64,000 nt of DNA, taken from the NCBI RefSeq assembly GCF_900109555.1, contig NZ_FNZV01000001.1, forward strand, positions 434,001 through 498,000. Direction: 5' to 3'. This document shows, piece by piece, positions 61,761 through 64,000 of this stretch. A program made the translations under genes and the position numbers. The number at the start of each line of letters is the position of its first letter. Positions within the stretch are counted from its first letter, which is position 1. The notes under the pieces are model-generated. The model saw nothing but the letters and a program-made list of their open reading frames with translations, did no database searches and was not told the origin of the DNA. The stretch is from Pacificibacter marinus (GTDB lineage Bacteria > Pseudomonadota > Alphaproteobacteria > Rhodobacterales > Rhodobacteraceae).

Positions 61761-63056
61761 ATGACAACCAATGTCCGCGACGCCGGTTTTTTCACTGAAA
61801 CCCTGTCTTCCCGTGACCCTGAGCTTTTTGGCTCAATGCAACAAGAACTCGGGCGTCAGCGCAGCGAGATTGAATTGATCGCCTCTGAGAACATCGTCTC
61901 AGCCGCCGTCATGGAAGCTCAAGGTTCCGTTCTCACCAACAAATACGCCGAAGGCTACCCCGGACGCCGGTACTATGGCGGGTGTCAATATGTCGACATT
62001 GCAGAAAATCTTGCCCGTGACCGCGCCAAAGAACTGTTCGGTTGTAAGTATGTGAATGTACAGCCAAATTCAGGATCTCAAGCCAACCAAGGTGTGTTCA
62101 CAGCGCTCTTGCAACCCGGTGACACGATCCTCGGTATGTCTTTAGACGCAGGTGGTCACCTGACGCACGGCGCCAAACCAAACCAATCCGGTAAATGGTT
62201 CAACGCCATTCAATACGGCGTGCGCATGCAAGACCAGCGCATCGACTACGATCAAATCCAAGAGCTTGCCAACGAACACAAACCCAAGATGATCATCGCG
62301 GGTGGGTCTGCTATTCCACGTCAGGTTGATTTTGCCAAATTCCGTGAAATCGCCGATTCCGTTGGTGCGATCTTGATGGTCGATATGGCCCACTTTGCAG
62401 GTCTCGTGGCAGGCGGCGAACACCCCTCGCCCTTCCCTTATGCAGACGTGGCAACAACAACGACCCACAAAACTCTGCGCGGACCACGTGGTGGCATGAT
62501 CCTGACCAACGATGTTGAAATCGCCAAAAAGGTCAACTCTGCGATTTTCCCCGGCATCCAAGGTGGTCCCTTGATGCATGTGATCGCGGCCAAAGCTGTG
62601 GCCTTTGGCGAAGCTCTGCGCCCAGAATTCAAAGTCTATGCCAAACAAGTAATCCTCAACGCGCAAGCGCTTGGCGATCAGTTGATGAAAGGTGGCCTTG
62701 ATATCGTCACTGGCGGCACCGACACGCACGTGTTGCTCGTCGATTTGCGCCCCAAAGGGGTGAACGGCAAGATCACAGAAGCCGCCCTTGAACGCGCGCA
62801 CATCACCTGTAACAAAAACGGCATCCCATTTGACCCAGAACCACCGATGATCACATCTGGCGTGCGTCTTGGCACCCCTGCGGGCACCACACGCGGCTTT
62901 GGTGAGGCCGAGTTCCGCTTGATCGGTGACTGGATTGTCGAAGTCGTCGATGGCTTGGCGGCCAACGGCGAAGAAGGCAATGCAGAAGTCGAAGCGGCCG
63001 TGCGCGCCAAAGTTAAAACACTGGCTGATAAATTCCCGCTTTATCCAAACCTATAA
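61761..63056 (+). CDS. glyA: Serine hydroxymethyltransferase
   Basis: PLP enzyme interconverting serine and glycine with tetrahydrofolate, the main source of one-carbon units. The 431-residue protein has the usual length and motifs: [16 protein letters not shown] (about 35-50), [13 protein letters not shown] (63-75), PLP-lysine Lys237 in [14 protein letters not shown], and [16 protein letters not shown] (about 366-381). It is monocistronic with its own terminator. Confidence 0.97.
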   Translation: MTTNVRDAGFFTETLSSRDPELFGSMQQELGRQRSEIELIASENIVSAAVMEAQGSVLTNKYAEGYPGRRYYGGCQYVDIAENLARDRAKELFGCKYVNVQPNSGSQANQGVFTALLQPGDTILGMSLDAGGHLTHGAKPNQSGKWFNAIQYGVRMQDQRIDYDQIQELANEHKPKMIIAGGSAIPRQVDFAKFREIADSVGAILMVDMAHFAGLVAGGEHPSPFPYADVATTTTHKTLRGPRGGMILTNDVEIAKKVNSAIFPGIQGGPLMHVIAAKAVAFGEALRPEFKVYAKQVILNAQALGDQLMKGGLDIVTGGTDTHVLLVDLRPKGVNGKITEAALERAHITCNKNGIPFDPEPPMITSGVRLGTPAGTTRGFGEAEFRLIGDWIVEVVDGLAANGEEGNAEVEAAVRAKVKTLADKFPLYPNL

Positions 63057-63079
63057 ACCACAGAGTTTACGATATTATT

Positions 63080-63104
63080 AAAGGGGCCTACGGGCCCCTT
63101 TTTC
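63080..63104 (+). terminator. Intrinsic terminator of glyA
   Basis: AAGGGGCC and GGCCCCTT form a compact GC-rich stem with a short loop followed by TTTTTC. It begins 24 bp past the glyA stop. Confidence 0.9.
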
Positions 63105-63129
63105 ATGTGACCACCATCTCAAAACAGTC

Positions 63130-63501
63130 TTAAAGCAATCCGCGCCACACCAGAATCGCCACGCTCGTGCCAAAAATCACAACTGCGATCAGCGCGAGCA
63201 ATGCCAAAAAGTCGAGAAACCGTCCCATACGCCGCTTAAACGGATCAATCGCTTCAAAATGCTGCGTCAAGTTTCGCACAGCCCTATCCACACCTTTATG
63301 ATCGATCCTTAGCGATAATTTCGGGTGCGTTTCCAGTGCCATAGCCCGAACAATCACGGCACCATCTCTACGAGCCCAACGCGGTAAAGCGCGCCCCGCC
63401 TTGGCCAATTTCGCCTCAAACCCAGTGCCTGCATGAATGCCAAGTCGGTCGGCCATAAGCGTGGCTAGATGTTCGGATTTTTGGGTCACACTGTTTTCCA
63501 T
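63130..63501 (-). CDS. Small tail-anchored hypothetical protein
   Basis: A 123-residue protein of unknown function. Residues 1-90 are soluble and basic (GRALPRWARRDGAVIVRAMA) with a coiled segment (GVDRAVRNLTQHFEAIDPFK), and residues 97-120 form a single hydrophobic C-terminal helix, suggesting membrane anchoring with a cytoplasmic body. It resembles short alphaproteobacterial hypothetical proteins, but I do not recognise a named family. It is divergent from the hydrolase at 63554 across 52 bp. Confidence 0.7.
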   Translation of the reverse strand: MENSVTQKSEHLATLMADRLGIHAGTGFEAKLAKAGRALPRWARRDGAVIVRAMALETHPKLSLRIDHKGVDRAVRNLTQHFEAIDPFKRRMGRFLDFLALLALIAVVIFGTSVAILVWRGLL

Positions 63502-63553
63502 ATGCTCGTTTTAGGGGGTTTTCGTCACCTCGCCAAGCTTGTATCAACAACAT

Positions 63554-64000
63554 ATGTTAAACACTGTATTGACCGGACAACCTACTGATAAAACACCGCT
63601 TTTAATTGTGCATGGACTATTTGGATCTGCGCGCAACTGGGGCGTTATTGCCAAACGCATGTCGCAAGATCGCCAAGTGATCGCCGTAGACATGCGTAAT
63701 CATGGCACAAGTTTTCGCGCAAATTCAATGTCTTATGCTGATTTAGCTGGCGATTTGGCCGAGGTACTAGAGAGCCACGGCACACCAAGCGACGCTGGCG
63801 GCACCCATGTTTTGGGGCACTCAATGGGCGGCAAGGCGACGATGATGCTGGCATTGATGCGACCCGAACTTGTTAAGTCATTGATTGTTGCGGATATTTC
63901 GCCTGTCGCCTATGACCACACCAACAAACCTCTGATTGATGCGATGCAAGCTTTGGACCTGTCGAAAGTCGATAAACGATCCGATGCGGATGCAATGCTC
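63554..64000 (+). CDS. Alpha/beta hydrolase (YbfF-like esterase), truncated by window
   Basis: Only the first 149 codons lie in the window. The N-terminal fold shows the oxyanion/HG motif IVHGLFGSARNW (about 18-29), DMRNHGTS and the nucleophile elbow GHSMGG (about 90-95, Ser92). This order matches YbfF-type acyl-CoA/ester hydrolases. The ATG at 63554 is preceded by CAACAACAT, a weak ribosome-binding site. Confidence 0.88.
   Translation, partial: MLNTVLTGQPTDKTPLLIVHGLFGSARNWGVIAKRMSQDRQVIAVDMRNHGTSFRANSMSYADLAGDLAEVLESHGTPSDAGGTHVLGHSMGGKATMMLALMRPELVKSLIVADISPVAYDHTNKPLIDAMQALDLSKVDKRSDADAML

Noticed and set aside
62142-62801. A 219-codon (-) open frame within glyA
   Set aside because: It is antisense to the serine hydroxymethyltransferase active-site region; glyA codon structure explains it.
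1-64000. Mobile elements, prophage, toxin-antitoxin pairs or CRISPR arrays
   Set aside because: No transposase, integrase, phage structural gene, spaced direct-repeat array or paired small toxin/antitoxin genes were recognised.

Overview
The window looks like a chromosomal segment of a marine Rhodobacterales (Roseobacter-group) alphaproteobacterium of moderate GC. This is inferred from the gene families and their combinations: many solute-binding-protein ABC importers, a mannitol/polyol operon of the smo/mtl type, a DUF952-pyrD pair, a beta-oxidation block led by LiuR-like MerR regulators, a DmdC-type acyl-CoA dehydrogenase, an AgcS-Usp-Lrp cluster, malic enzyme with a PTA domain, and PrpE. 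I see no IS element, prophage, CRISPR array or rRNA. One tRNA (Gly-TCC) is present. Coding density is high and 4-bp start/stop overlaps are common.

Layout. 1-3309 (-): a Ugp/Mal-type sugar ABC importer (ATPase, two permeases, binding protein cut by the window edge), divergent from a LysR regulator (3428-4315). 4458-14547: a PAS-LuxR regulator (-) divergent from a long (+) cluster made of an M20 amidohydrolase, a Dpp-type oligopeptide-like ABC importer, an aldehyde dehydrogenase, an SDR and a P1-family (DmpA/NylC-like) self-processing amidase; the promoter holds three half-sites spaced exactly 11 bp. 14824-17490: an alanine/glycine:cation symporter and UspA (-), divergent from Lrp/AsnC. 17617-18447: sterol-desaturase-family enzyme. 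18619-25044 (-): mannitol/sorbitol operon (binding protein, two permeases, AraC regulator, mannitol 2-dehydrogenase, ATPase). 25407-27782: Tex. 28058-29497: HAD-UbiA fusion. 29593-29666: tRNA-Gly.

29731-37071: YedK, a DUF1992 protein, a secreted 5'-nucleotidase, a TetR regulator with a small membrane protein, DUF952-pyrD, a MATE exporter and two hotdog thioesterases. 37279-44822: two MerR paralogues, acyl-CoA dehydrogenase, a small basic protein, a GST-like protein, thiolase and FadB-type enzyme, together a fatty-acyl-CoA oxidation block. The second MerR gene is preceded by a leader with alternative base-pairing that could mask the ribosome-binding site of a ten-codon ORF. 44913-48253: a sulfotransferase, a membrane protein resembling an M48 peptidase without its zinc site, and a secreted SPOR-domain protein with three Cys-pair modules.

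48325-52849 (-): a nucleoside salvage operon cdd-deoA-deoB-add-upp. 53118-57631: maeB and prpE, with maeB preceded by palindromes like those of LacI-type carbon regulators. 57714-60680: a soluble hybrid histidine kinase (HisKA-HATPase-REC-Hpt) and an NtrC-family regulator whose GAFTGA loop is replaced, so it probably does not work through sigma-54. 60710-61468: NAD kinase. 61761-63056: glyA. 63130-63501: a small membrane protein. 63554 to the end: a truncated alpha/beta hydrolase.

The most unusual items are the M20/Dpp/ALDH/SDR/P1 catabolic cluster, the MerR leader, the GAFTGA-less phosphorelay regulator and the degenerate M48-like protein. All functions were assigned by reading motifs; no database search was run.
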